Source of the DNA: Delphinus delphis
Taxonomy: Eukaryota; Chordata; Mammalia; Artiodactyla; Delphinidae
Assembly: GCF_949987515.2 (NCBI RefSeq)
Contig: NC_082703.1
Coordinates: 6,868,680-6,932,679, forward strand
Length of the DNA: 64,000 nt
Direction of reading: 5' to 3'
A program made the translations under genes and the position numbers. Below the pieces are notes generated by a model, which saw only the letters and a list, made by a program, of their open reading frames with translations, was not told the origin of the DNA and searched no databases. How positions within the stretch are numbered: the first letter of the stretch is position 1; the number at the start of each line of letters is the position of its first letter. Shown one piece after another: positions 11,946 to 23,812 of this stretch.

Positions 11946-13484
11946 TTTTATACTCGTTTTCCTACTTTAAAATTTTTCTGTGTTCGTGGAGCTGGTAGAG
12001 CTTAGATTTTCTTGCATCCAAGAATGAAGTGCTCCGCCAGACCATCCCGACCTCACTGCCCACTGCGGACTCTGCCCCTCTCATGGCCCTTTGTGGCAAG
12101 AAGTTTGCCCAGAGTCTTACACGGCCAGGTGACAAGAGCACCCCTGTGATGTCCACCCTGGACGAGACTGTGAGCCTGCATTTTGCATTTTGTGTGGTTG
12201 CATTGGTCCCCATCTGGTACAGACAGCATCTGATCTCATCTCCTTTATCCTGACTCTCTTGTTACAAATGAGACATTGAGAGAAGAGTGAATGAGCTATT
12301 GGAAATAAAATCCCACCCTGCAGAGGGCTGAAGTCCCAGGGAAAGAAGCAGGACATATCTGCAGCGCCACTGTGGGGATACCTCAGATGTCTGCCAAGCT
12401 ATTCCCACACGTGCTCACTGGTCAAATTTGGGACTTGGACCAGAATTTCTCCCCCCACCTGAGAGCAGAGTGTTAAGCAAGGAAGGGTCGGGGACTGACT
12501 CACTGGGAGGCTGGGTGAGGTTCTCAGCTGAGAGCCTTTACCGTGACATTACTCTGTGATGACCTTGTTCGGTATTTGTCTATTATGACTTCACTTTATT
12601 TTCAGGGTGAGATAGGAAAAGAGACCAGGAAGTGGCTCACCAGGCGGGGTGTCATACTCCTTTGTGTCAAGTGCACCTTTACCAAGGGAAACCCTGACCA
12701 CAGTGCAAGGTGTGTTCTGGGGCAGGTTGCTGAGCTTCTCAATCAAGAGACAATTGTCCGAGGTTGGCGAGTAGGCTGGGCGCCTTGTCCACTAGAGCAT
12801 CCCCCTCTGGTCCAGCCTGATTGGTCGGAGCCCCACTTGTCTCTGGGCTGGGAGTGTTTCTGATATGGCAGTAACGTGACAACCAGACTCCTTTCTTTCC
12901 CTCCCCTTGGTCCCCGTGAGGTCAACTTCTGTGGGCTTTTCACTTGGGAGAAGTTCCACTGGGTCATCCACTGAAAGGAGATCCTTGATCCAGAGGAGGG
13001 TTTTTCCAACAGCAGGTCCTTAATGAATTGTTAGGGCCTCAGGTACAGCGTGGGGACATTGCGGATATGGCGTTGCCCGTAGTCTTTTCTGGAGGACTGT
13101 GCTTTGTTCTCAGATATGTCTTCTATACTCTGTTTATGAGAATTAAGATAGCTCCCTTTATGGATGGAAATAATGGAAGGTTTTTGTGTAATAGCCTTAT
13201 TTGGCCAAATACGAAGTTAGCAACCCAGTCATTTCTAAATACCCCCCGTAAAAATATGCTTTTAATAGGTCTGTAATATACAAAGACAGGGAACTGGTTC
13301 CTAGGACCAGGTTAAGTACCTGAGGAGTCATCATCTAAGCCTGATTTTTGACTTTCTGTGGAGAAGTACACGTTGCCACACATGCCTGACTTTCCTTATC
13401 TGCAAGATGGGGGCAGAGATGAGGCCATCTAGCTCTACATAGACCAACTGAGAAAAGGGATTAAAAAAGAAAATCCCATGGGAA
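11946..13484. other. No gene seen
   Basis: About 1.5 kb without a recognised gene or clear repeat. Frames on both strands are short and lack motifs. Confidence 0.5.
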
Positions 13485-14025
13485 TTTGTGTGGGAGGCTG
13501 AAAAATGGCCTCCGAAAGGCATCCACTTTCTAATCCCTGAACCTGTGACAGTGACCTTATTTGGAAAAATGGGGGGGGGGGGCTTTGCAGATGTGATTAA
13601 GTTAATGATCTCGAGATGGGGAGACTGTATTATCCAGGTGGGTTCTGTATATCCTGCATCATCCAGGTGGGTTCTGAGTGAAATCACGTGCATTCTTATA
13701 CATGGGGGGGGGGCAGAATGAGCTTTCACGCACAGAGCGGGAGATGTGGGAACAGAGTAGAGGTAGAGGTACTGGCCTTGAAGATTAGAGTGATGTGGTC
13801 ACAAGTCAAGGGATGGCAGGGCCACCAGAAGCTGGAAAAGGCAAAGCATGGATTCTCCTGAGAACCTCTGGAGGGAGCACGGCCCTACTGTCATCTGGAT
13901 CTCAGCCTGGTGATACCCATTTTGGACGTCTGAGCTCCAGAATTATGAGAGAATCAATTTATGTTTTAAGCTACCATATTTGTGGTGATTTCTTACAGCC
14001 ACCACAGGAAATGAATCGAGGAATC
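13485..14025 (+). mobile_element. MLT1-type MaLR LTR
   Basis: MLT1 landmarks run in order: GGAGGCTGAAAAATGGCC, TAATCCCTGAACCTGTGACA, GCAGATGTGATTAAG, GAGATGGGGAGACTG, AGAAGCTGGAAAAGGCAAAG, a decayed AATAAA site near 13950, and TTTTAAGCTACCATATTTGT. It carries two G-runs (about 13571-13580 and 13705-13713) and a small internal duplication of ATCCAGGTGGGTTCTG. Confidence 0.75.
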
Positions 14026-14496
14026 CAAACTGTAAGTTCCTTTAGGTTACAGACGAATCCTATATTTCTCTCATCTTCCCGACAGTGTCTCGTTCTTACC
14101 TTGGATGTACTGTAGCTGCCCGTGTCTGTAGATGGAGCTGTCCTGGCACCTTTCTGCTATTAAATGGCAAACCCTCTGAGTCTTCTCTTTTTTAGGGCCT
14201 GTAGATGTTCCCTGTTAAGCAGCGTCACTGGGTACTCCTACCTATGGCTCTTTTCTCAACTTCATCTCTGGAAGCATGAGACTGTCTTCTTGACATAACA
14301 CAGAGAGAGATGTTCTTTCCAAGACACCATTTTGGACTTGAAGGAAGCATATTTTGAAGCAAACAGTGGGCTGAGAAATGGGAGTCCAGGCCACGCCCCT
14401 CTTCTAAACAGTGCTGTGACAGCATACATTTGCTCGGCTCAGGTCCCTTCGGAGTAAGCATTTGTTTCCTGGTTTGCTTCACATCCTGATAAGTGG
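14026..14496. other. No gene seen
   Basis: Spacer between two MLT1-type LTRs. No gene or repeat recognised. Confidence 0.5.
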
Positions 14497-14980
14497 CTGT
14501 TATGGGTTGAATCGGTTGTCTGCAAATCCACGTGTTGAGGTCCTAATCCCCAGTACCTCAGAATGCAACCTTATTTGGAAAGAGGGTCTTTGAAGTTGTA
14601 ATTAGTTAAGATGAGTTCACTGGGGTGGGCACTAACCCCAGATGACTGTGTCCTTCTGAAAAGGGGAAATTTGGATGAAGACACACACCCACACCCACAC
14701 CCACACACACACTTCCGCATATGGAGAAAGTCCTATGAACATGAAGGCAGAGATGGGAGAGATCTGTCTACAATTCCAGGAGGACCAGAGAGTGCCAGCA
14801 AACGGCTGGAAACTAGGGGAGGGGCACAGCACAAATCTTCCCTGGCAGCCCTCAGAAGGAATCAACCCTGCCGGCACCTTGACCTTGGACTCTGGCCTCC
14901 AGGATGGGGACACAATAAATTTTGCTGTTTAAGCCAGCTTGTGGGACTTTGTTACAGCAGCCTGAGCAAATGAATACAGT
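14497..14980 (+). mobile_element. MLT1-type MaLR LTR, second copy
   Basis: Begins GTTATGGGTTGAATCGG, then CCTAATCCCCAGTACCTCAG, CTTATTTGGAAAGAGGGTC, AATTAGTTAAGATGAG, GTGCCAGCAAAC, CAATAAATTTTGCTGTTTAA and GGGACTTTGTTACAGCAGCC. It includes a short (CA)n stretch at 14683-14713. Its differences from the LTR at 13.5 kb indicate a separate insertion, not the paired LTR of one provirus. Confidence 0.8.
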
Positions 14981-15113
14981 AACAGTAACCTGTGCATTAT
15001 GTGTCTGGTCTAAATCTTGTAGCGAGCAGCTAAATGGGGGGAGGGGCGGTGAGGAGAGAGAGAGCGAGCAAGCAACTGCACAAGGCGGGAGTCGCTTTAG
15101 AAGTGGGGCCTTG

Positions 15114-15330
15114 GGCTTCCCTGGTGGCGCAGTGGTTGGGGGTCAGCCTGCCGATGCAGGGGACACGGGTTCGTGCCCCGGTCCGGGGGGATCCCACATG
15201 CCGCGGAGTGGCTGGGCCCGTGAGCCACGGCCGCTGAGCCTGCGTGTCCGCAGCCTGTGCTCCACAACCGGAGGGGCCACAGCAGTGAGAGGCCCACGTA
15301 ACGCAAAAAAAAAAAAAAAAAAAAAAAAAA
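15114..15330 (+). mobile_element. CHR-1 SINE
   Basis: GGCTTCCCTGGTGGCGCAGTGG (A box) and GGGTTCGTGCCCCGG (B box) head a CHR-1 body that ends in a pure A tail of about 25 bases. A perfect 15-base target-site duplication AGAAGTGGGGCCTTG lies at 15099-15113 and 15331-15345. The intact duplication and pure tail point to a recent insertion. Confidence 0.95.
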
Positions 15331-15345
15331 AGAAGTGGGGCCTTG

Positions 15346-17544
15346 ATGTCTGAGCAGGAATTCTTTTACACCCAGCAATTTGTCTGGTGCCCGTGATAAG
15401 AGGACGGGTGAAGTCTCCAAGCCCCCCTTCCTGTCCTAATCCCTCCCCAGGGATACAACCTCTCCCTCTACATGGGGTCAGCGAAAGAATAAAGTTTCAA
15501 TCGTGCCTTTCAAGTTGCCCTAAGCCCCTCCTTAGCCTCCCGCTCCCCCCTGTTTCCAAGTGCCCAGCCTTGTCAGAAGACAGGGCACCATCTGGTTAGT
15601 CCTTGTTTACTGCACACCCTGCCACTTTGAGCTTATTAATCATATTTACCCAAGTATCTTAATTACTCCCTGTCTAGCAACTTGCTTTGCACTCAGCTGC
15701 TGACCCCTTTTTTTTTATTCCTTTCTATCATTAATCATAGGAGCAGCGTGGGTACAGGAATTCCTGCAGCTTGGATTTCACTGGCACCGTTACCACTCCC
15801 AGAGAGGGGCGGCTGGAGGTCACGGCTGGTTCCTGACAAACTTCCTAATTAATCTGCTGAAGATCAGAGAAGGGCTAATAGGGGCTGAAGACTGTGCGCA
15901 GGGCCCCCCCCGCCGCCCTTTCCCTGCGTGCATGTGTGTGCGTGTGTGCACACGTGTGGTGCAGAGCTTGGCAAGAGAGGAATGGCCTCGGCCAGCCATT
16001 CAGCACAATAGCACTCCTGCTGCTGCCACCTACCTTCCCTGTTTTGGGAGAAGGAATTTTCTCCTCTTGCTTGGAAGTTTAAAAGACTCACCCACCCTCT
16101 TCTTCTCCCGGATGCAACGGTGAACAAAATACCTTCCAGCCAACGTGCTTGTGGAACCAGAATTTTGATATTTGGGTTCGTGCAGGCAGGAGTTGTCACG
16201 TAGGTGGATTCAAGTGCTTCCCTGTGGACCCACAGATCCTTGGCATCTCAGGCACTAATGATACTCCAAGCTGCAGGATGCTACACGACGGCCAGGCGTG
16301 GTACAGGGTCTGCAGAAACACCCTGCTCAACCTCGTTTCTCAGCCGACAACTTTGCAGACGGACCTTGCACAGGAAGAATGCAAAACAGAGGACAGCTGA
16401 GCAGGAGAAGGACATCATTTCTGGTCCATCTCCCCCATGCCCCTCCCGGGGTCCCACTCCCCCATGCTCTGGGACCTCCTAGGTCTGCCTCCTGCTACGT
16501 GTGCCCCTTCCTTTTCCTCTGGTGGAAGGCAGGGATCAAGAACAAGGGCTGTGCCTGCTTTCTTCCTGCCGACGTGTCTCAGGCCGAGACACTCCATTAA
16601 GGAGCATAATTTGTTGGTCCAGGCGCTCCTCGCGTTTCGGCACCGAGTGGCATCACTTTCTTTATGACCTCGTAAAGTCACAGCCGAGAGGCCGATTTGG
16701 AAAACAAACTGCCTCAGGTTGACAGATAATTAGATACGGGGGACATATTATACGCCTTTGCATATAAATGTGCTCCGAGGCGGGTTGGTTCATCCGAAGT
16801 TGAGGTTAAAGGCACGCCAGGTACTCCTGACACATCAGGATATATATTTTCATACAGTCTCGGGTGCTGTGCTGGTTTTATAGCCCTTTCATCCCAGTGC
16901 TGACGGATGGGGTGTGAGCACAAGTCAACCTGGAAGAAAGGCACAGCTCTCTTACCTGTGAGCCTCCTGGAGTTTTGTCTTCCATCCCCCCAGACCCCCC
17001 ACCTCTCCTCGTCTCTGGAGAAGGGGCTGCTCTTTGGGCTTGGATTCTGCAACACATGACAAATGGCCGGAGTAGGAAGGGCCAGGATCCATTTCTCTTC
17101 CCCCATTTTTTTGCATTCTAATAGGCTCGATTAATGACAGCTATAACATAGGGGCCTTTCAAGACTGGGACAGATCCTGGTGGAATTCCATCTGGGGGCA
17201 AGGAGAGAGATGGAAGTAGATATTGTCCAGAAGGTTCTGTGGACTGCGGGTGTTGTTGGTAGGCAGCTGCAGCTGCCCGGGATGGCGGCCTGGCCGTGTC
17301 ATGAATGCTGGCCTCGTGGAAACTCCCCCCTTTCCCCGCAATCTACCCTGGGGGAGCAGAGACTGAGTACTGAGAAAACCAGACTGGAGGATGAGTCTTC
17401 ATTTCCCCCTTCGGCTTCAGAAGGCTCAGAGCTGGGAGTTCCAGCTAAATCCATCCCCACGAAAATGTAAAGAGCTTAGTTTAGTGCCCTTGGGAGTAAT
17501 TTCTATTTAAAAGTGGCATTAGAGCTGGTGCATAAAAGAACGGC
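15346..17544. other. No gene seen
   Basis: About 2.2 kb without a recognised gene or transposon. It contains a short TG/CA alternating stretch at 15926-15960 and AT-rich parts near 15630-15720. The open frames show no family motifs. Confidence 0.5.
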
Positions 17545-17735
17545 TTAGCGGGTAGTCATCTTCCGTTCGGGTGAGTCGCTTAATCTCTTTGAGTCTGTTT
17601 TTGTTCATCTTAAAATGGGAATAAAAAGCGGCACTCACCTTATCACTCTGAGAAGATTAATGCAGATAAAACAGGTAGCCGAGAGCTTCATATATAGTAT
17701 TTCCTACATGTTACCTATTTTTAGTAATGGTGATT
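17545..17735 (+). mobile_element. MIR SINE fossil
   Basis: GTGAGTCGCTTAATCTCTTTGAGTCTG, TTCATCTTAAAATGGGAATAA, GAGAAGATTAATGCAGATAA and CATGTTACCTATTTTTAG follow the MIR order. Confidence 0.6.
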
Positions 17736-17869
17736 AGCAGAGCTAATCATAATAAAACTGATCATAGAAGATTCAAGAAGGGAACACCTCTACCCAGAGG
17801 GAGGGGGTGGTCTTCTGGGGCCGCCTCACTGCAGTGTGGTGGAGGTGGCCGCCAAGTGGTGGGCTGGAA

Positions 17870-17975
17870 AGAGCCTGAGTCCTGGGAGGTCTGGCCCTGA
17901 TTAGCAGTGTAATCTGGGGCATTTCACTCCCTCCCTCCCAGTCTCAGTTTCCTCATCCTTCAAGTGAGGGGCCCT
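17870..17975 (+). mobile_element. MIR SINE fragment
   Basis: CCTGAGTCCTGGGAGGTCTG, TCACTCCCTCCCTCCCAGTC and CTCAGTTTCCTCATCCTTCA give the MIR core. Short copy. Confidence 0.6.
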
Positions 17976-19560
17976 CTCCGTCTGGGTGGCCTGGGCCCGC
18001 GGTCTGACCCATGACCCCCACGGGCCTCTCCTCTCCTCTGCCAGGCCTCTGGGCCACCCTGCTGTCAACTTTGCTTCCGGACCAAGCCTGTGTTATTTTC
18101 CAGACCAAACTGGAGGGCTGCGGGGGCCTATTAAGAAGACTTTGGGGAGGTGGTTGAACAAGTCTCAGCTTGGAATTAACCTTCTGCCTGAAATCTTGCC
18201 ATCGAAAAGGAGAAAAGGAGAGAGAGAGAGAGAGAGAAACAGAGAGAGAAAGAGCAAGGAAGGGAAGGATGATAAACCCCATAGGCCAACCCTAAACCCT
18301 GTTGCTGGAGATGATGTAAATAGAGTGGCTGTCACTGTGATGAATTAAATCCTCCATTAATTAGGATGCATTGATTTAAGGGTTGTCCAAGCAGAGCGTC
18401 CTTCTCCCCTTCCTGGCAAATTACAGCAGAGGGAGGGCGCAGGAGAGGGCGCGCTTTCTCTGTTTCTTACCGGACTGCTGCTTTCACTTCCGGGCCTCAG
18501 GAACCATCCCAGGACCTGGTAGGTCACCCCAGTTTTCTCCACGTGCCTTTCTTTTTTCAGCGGGATCTAGGCAGTGGGCTACACAGCCGCTCTCTGAAGG
18601 AAGGACTACATTTGAACCCTACCACCTGCTGGAGTGTTGTCCCACAAGGTGGTCCGTTGACTTGAAAGGGGAAGGGAGAACGTTTGAGGTTGGATGGAAG
18701 GATGCGTGTGTTGATCTCTGGGCCTGAGAGGCAGTGATTCCGGAGAGACTACGTCAGCAATGGCTGAGAATCAGCTTGGCGGCCACTCCCGGCTCTGGGT
18801 TGACCTGATGTCAGATGGACTCTTCCTGTTGCTCTGCGAGGTCATTAAAATCCCAGGAGGAGAACAAGTGAGGGCTCCTGTCTTGCTGTGTGGACAGCCC
18901 TCCCTCTGGAGCTGCAGGCTTCTGCAGCCGTGGCGGAGCTGACTGGTTGAAAGACATCCTTGTCCATCCCTCCCTGGACCTCGGGCCAAGTCGCTTTTGG
19001 TCCCAGGGCTTTGAGGCTCCAGCTGCCTGCTCTGGATTCCATTTCCAAGAAGATGAAGATATATTGTTCACAAGGACCTGGAAAGCCTGAGTCTGGATTG
19101 AGTATTCCCTGAGTAACAGTAGTTCAGCGTTTTATAATACTCGCTTAACAAGTGAAGATGATTCAGAGAGGCAAGACACGATAAAGCCATGATGTGTTTT
19201 CTCATCACCACTGCAACCTCCGTGTGTGTTGCTGATTGTGTGCAAGGATCCTGGTGCTTCTTGTGAAGTTAAATAAGAAGTGAGCTTGTTAGCCAAGTTA
19301 GGACTGGGAAGCAGGATGTGACCCCTTATGGAAAACCCCCTAACCCTGACCTAGGGAACCTTGAACAAAGTGATTCTTCTTCACTTTACTCCTTCACTCC
19401 CAAGGGTCCCATTACTCAGGCAGAAGGAGTGTTTCCACTCTCAGAGAGGGTTGCCTTATAAACAGATGGAACGGGGGCTGTAAGAGGTCTCTTAGACTGA
19501 GTCTTTCGTCTCAAGGCTCCAGCTAAAACTCCCGGCATGACTAAGAGAGGGAAGCTCTCA
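17976..19560. other. No gene seen; GA-rich patch
   Basis: A GA-rich simple repeat lies at about 18208-18262. An AT-rich patch with TTAATTAG lies at 18357-18364. I see no gene. Confidence 0.5.
18208..18262 (+). repeat. (GA)n simple repeat
   Basis: About ten GA dinucleotides at 18218-18237, flanked by impure purine-rich sequence. Confidence 0.9.
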
Positions 19561-19577
19561 CAGACACCCCCTCCCTT

Positions 19578-20146
19578 TAAAAAACATTTTTTTAAATTGA
19601 AGTATAGTTGATTTACAATGTTGTGTTAATTTCTGCTGTATAGCAAAGTGACTCATTTATATACACATATACATTCTTTTTCATATTCTTTTCCATTATG
19701 GTTTATTACAGGATATTGAATATATTTCCCTGGATATTAGGACCTTGTTGTTTATCCATTCTATATACAATAGTTTGCATCTGCTAATCCCAAACTCGGA
19801 ATCCTCCTCACCCCCTCCCCACCTCCCCCTTGGCAACCACAAGTCTGTTCTCTATGTCTGTGAGTCTGTTTCTGTTTCGTAAATAAGTTCATTTAAGTCA
19901 TATTTTAGATTCCACATATAAGTGATATCATATGGTATTTGTCTTTCTCTTGCTGACTTACTTCGCTTAGTACGATCATCTCTAGGTCCATCCATGTTGC
20001 TGCAAATAGCATCATTCTTTTTCATGGCTGAGTAATATTCCATTGTATATATGTACCACATCTTCTTTATCCATTCATCTGTCGATAGACAGTTAGGTTG
20101 TTTCCATGTCTTGGCTATTGTAAATAGTGCTGCTATGAACATGGGG
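19578..20146 (-). mobile_element. L1 3' end, antisense, 5'-truncated
   Basis: Read on the minus strand this is the end of L1 ORF2 ([21 protein letters not shown] followed by [15 protein letters not shown], 19852-20142) and an L1 3' untranslated region. It is 5'-truncated, as most L1 insertions are. CAGACACCCCCTCCCTT at 19561-19577 and CAGACATCTCCTCCCTT at 20147-20163 agree at 15 of 17 positions and form its target-site duplication. Confidence 0.9.
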
Positions 20147-20163
20147 CAGACATCTCCTCCCTT

Positions 20164-20617
20164 GATTCACCAAAGTCCCGTATGCAAATATATGCACACA
20201 TCCCAGTACCAACAGGGAAAGCATCCTTCTGGAGTTGCCCCAGGGTCGAGTGTGGCAAGAGTTTCCTCAGTCTGGGGAAGAAGGATCAACTCATAAACAT
20301 GGGGCTGTGCCCTGAGTGTGTTCAGAATCGCAGACCCCCAACTCTGACCCTGCTGAGGGGCTCAGCTGCATCTCTGCCCTGCCCCTCAGATGTCATGTTG
20401 CCCTCGCTGCCAAGGCAGAATGCCTGCCTGGCTCATCCGGTCCCAGCCCAGAACCCTTCTGTCCCTACTCCTGTCCTCTGTAAGTGGATCTAGTGTAGCC
20501 ATTGTGCTGAGGTTCCCACCCCTGGAGAAATTGTCCTCTTTCTTCTCCCTTTGTTTCCTTGCCAAGGGGATCTGCAGGGTAGAGGTGACATTTTTCTTAG
20601 CAGATTGGGTGAGCCGG
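20164..20617. other. No gene seen
   Basis: Nothing recognised. Confidence 0.5.
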
Positions 20618-21050
20618 AGGGATGAAGTGGAGAGAGGGAGGAGAGGGGATGGGATGGGAGGAGGGAGCAAGAAAAAAAAATAGGAAAAGGATAACAGGAA
20701 ATGAAGCTGAGGAGTACGAGGGAGATTCGCAAGGGACGGAGGCAGGGAGAGAGAAGAGGAAGATTCGGAGAAAACACACAAAGAAGAATCCCCAAAGAGG
20801 ACGTGAGCATGTGGGCAGGAGGTAGAGAAGAAACAGGAGACAGGAGTGGAGGGAAAGGAGATGGGAAACTGGGAGAAGGAAGAGAAGAGAGAAGCATCAG
20901 GGAGGGGCCAGGAAAAGCAAGGGAGAAGGAGGGGAGAGGCTGGGGACGGAGGGAGGGGAGAGGCTGGGGACGGAGGGAGGGGAGAGGCTGGGGATGGAGG
21001 CGGGGAGAGAGCAGGCACTGGGTAGGGGGAGAGAGGGGAGACAGAAAGTG
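20618..21050 (+). repeat. Polypurine tract with 24-bp tandem triplication
   Basis: Over 400 bases of strongly purine-biased top strand. Near its end a 24-base unit starting GAGGGGAGAGGCTGGGGAC is repeated three times (20929-20952, 20953-20976, 20977-21000), with a single base change in the third unit. The long proline/serine-rich frames on the opposite strand (20386-21018) are a compositional by-product. Confidence 0.9.
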
Positions 21051-22559
21051 CTGTGCTGGGTGGATTATTGTGTGTTTGTCATCTGGAATGGTATAAGCTG
21101 TAGGTACAGCACCTCCTGCCCATGATTTATGGTCCTGTCGGGCAGGGAGCGCGCTTTGTCTGCTGTAGCGTGGAGGATGAATGCATTGCTGTCATCCCGG
21201 CCTGGCCAGCCTTTCTCTCTCGCTGCTCCGAACGCTCGCTCCCCATTTCACGCCAGTGAACATAAACAATCTTTTGTAAACCTGACAGTCACACTTGCTT
21301 CTTTGGAAACATAAAGCAGAAATGTATGACTCGGCTTTCATTACCCAATTTCCTACGCTATATAAAAACACTCAGGAAAGACATGTAAGTGGTCACAAAA
21401 CCTGGGAAATTGGAAGTGTCCTGGAGGGAAAAAAAATAGCTGGAGGTGGAGGGGGGGAGTCTGGCTGGGAAGGAGCTGGTGAGGAGAGTGATGATGTGTC
21501 TCACCCTTCACATCCTTCCCAGAAAACACTGTCTGATAAACTGGGCCATCCAGACACATAATTATATTAAATTTCTGAATAATCGACATTTCCTGCCTGA
21601 AGTGTTGCTTCCCCCCCCCACCCCCAAGTCCTTTGAACCCAGAGTGCAGTAATGAAACAGTCTTGAGATCAAATCTGGCTGATAATGTTGCTTTGTTTTT
21701 TTTCTCCTCTTTCTGCTTTACGTTTTTCTTCCCTACTAGCCATTCGGCAAATTCCGCCAAGTCAGAAGTGTAACTTATTTGGAGAGAGCTATTGGGGGCT
21801 GATTGTGGTGATTCCGCAGCTGGAGCATCTCGGCTGGGAAGGGAAATCCATCCCTGACACGCGGAGCCTTACCAGGGCCACAGCAGGTAAAGGGCGCCAG
21901 TCAGGCTGGAGGGCCTGGGGGGGCGGGGGAGGCTCCAAGATACACTGAGGTTGAGATCTGGTCTAGAAGCCACCGATGGCCACCTTCCCAGGCCTCTCTG
22001 CAGAGACAGAACACTCCTCTTCCTGCCTTCAGTTATGTCCAGTTGTAGCCTCGCAGCCAGAAGAAGGGAGGGAGGCTCAGAGGTGCTCTGGTTACTTCCA
22101 TTGTGCTGGGGTTTTGACCTGGAAGGTCTGGGCCAACAGTTACCGGTGAGGTCACTCCAGCATCACTGCAGGCCCATGAGGTTCCCGACTTTGTGCATCT
22201 GGGAGTTGAGAGCTATTTGTGAATTCTTGTAATCACTTTCCCCTCCAGATTCTTTAAGGTCAAAATCTTTGAGAGGCATTTAGTGAGTTGCTTTAGTTTG
22301 GGTGTTTGCTTTTGAATAGAAAAGGACCTTTGCAGCATCCGCTGGAGAGCTGACCTTGAACTACATTGCAGCTGGACAACTTCATTGCCCCAGAGACCTG
22401 GGGAAGTCACTCTGCTTCCTCAAACCTCAGCTTTTCCAGAAAGAGAGACATCCTGTCTACACACCAAACGCACACACAGACATACACACACACGTATACA
22501 AACATATACACAAATATTAGAACACAGGTTCAAGGATTGGAAAACTACAAATTCCAAAG
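21051..22559. other. No gene seen
   Basis: No gene or transposon recognised. CpG content rises locally at about 21130-21250. A C-run lies at about 21612-21628, and a CA-rich patch at 22470-22520. Confidence 0.5.
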
Positions 22560-22640
22560 AGTTTTTGAATACCTACTACATGTCCAGCACTATGCTAGGT
22601 CCTATGAAGTGAGTGCCCTCAAAATGCTTTTTGTTTAATT
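22560..22640 (-). mobile_element. L2 LINE 3'-end fragment, antisense
   Basis: GAATACCTACTACATGTCC, AGCACTATGCTAGGTCCTA and GTGCCCTCAAAATGC resemble the reverse complement of the L2 tail. Short and tentative. Confidence 0.35.
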
Positions 22641-22689
22641 GGAAAGTTTCCAATATACTGATACCTACAGGGAAGGACCCCCTTTCGAC

Positions 22690-23000
22690 ACGAGTGTTGC
22701 ATGCCTTTCTCTACTCTCTCTCCAACCCTATCCATGCCCAAGTTTGATTCATTCTTCTTTCAAGGTCATACTCTCCTTGGACTCCTCCACACAAGAAACT
22801 CTTGCCCTCTCTAACCCATGGGGAGTGGTCTGTTCCCCCTGAATGTCCAGAAATTATTGTGTGTTCCTCTTTGGTGGTAATTCATCATATGCTGTCTTGT
22901 CCCAGTTGTCACATTGCTTTCAAGTCTTCATGTGTAATATCTTGAAGGGTTGAGATTTTAATCATGTCTCATTGCTCTGAGTATCCCCCTAGCAGTCAAT
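22690..23000 (+). mobile_element. Possible L2 LINE 3' fragment
   Basis: Weak order of L2-like words: TTCAAGGTCATACTCTCC, CTCCTCCACACAAGAAACTC and CTTGAAGGGTTGAG. Low confidence. Confidence 0.3.
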
Positions 23001-23283
23001 GTAGGGATTTGCTATATAACACACCCAAACTTTTGGAAAACACACATCTCGAGACTTTTTCAGATTCTCCAATGTATAAAGGCATGTCTGTGCCAGATTT
23101 CTGACTGTTTTCCTAACAACATGTCTATAAGGAGTTGTCTTTCATTTAAGAATATGTTACAATTTAAACATCTTTTGAACTCATTCAATGGTCATTTATT
23201 CTTTGCAAGGAAACATAGTTTTGTTATTACAAAAGAATTATAGTGTGCATGGTGAGTGTTAGGATTAAGAACACAGCATGGAG

Positions 23284-23494
23284 TTTTTTTTTTTTTTTTT
23301 TGGCATTACGCGGGCCTCTCACCGCTGTTGCCTCTCCCGTTGCGGAGCACAGGCTCCGGACGTGCAGGCTCAGCGACCATGGCTCACGGGCCCAGCCGCT
23401 CCGCAGCATGTGGGATCTTCCCAGACCGGGGCACGAACCTGTGTCCCCTGCATCGGCAGGCGGACTCTCAACCACTGCACCACCAGGGAAGCCC
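23284..23494 (-). mobile_element. CHR-1 SINE, antisense
   Basis: The plus strand shows a T-run, CGGGCCTCTCACCGCTGTTG, GGCACGAACCTGTGTCC and CCACCAGGGAAGCCC, the reverse complement of CHR-1. CAGCATGGAG at 23274-23283 and 23495-23504 is an exact 10-base target-site duplication. Confidence 0.95.
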
Positions 23495-23812
23495 CAGCAT
23501 GGAGATTTGGGTGCTGGGGGCAGTGGTTTGGTTTACACACTGGCTGAATCGCTCCCTCCTGCTACTAACCTCTCAACATCGTGATTCTCATTTGTACCTC
23601 AATAAATTGTTTTTTCTGTTTATGGGACTTTGGGTTAATCCACAAATCGAGAAATACCACTAAGGAAAAATCTACCAAGCATCTGTATAGTTGGTGCCAA
23701 AATCTGTTGATTATTTGGAAACTAAGTGCATCTTAATGTCCCATGAACCCTTGCTCACTCCTTTCTCCCACCCAGGGGTCCTCAGGCTTTCTTACCTGTC
23801 ATTGAAGGAGGC

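Noticed and set aside
13485..14980. Two nearby same-strand LTRs considered as a provirus
   Set aside because: The LTRs differ in subfamily landmarks and the 470 bases between them contain no retroviral genes, so they are separate solo LTRs.
15114..15185. tRNA-like head with A and B boxes
   Set aside because: It is the promoter head of a SINE, not a tRNA gene: it lacks a full cloverleaf and is followed by the CHR body and A tail. The same applies to the other SINE copies.
20386..21018. 210-codon minus-strand frame rich in Pro/Ser/Leu
   Set aside because: It is the translation of the complement of a polypurine tract, so its length comes from composition.
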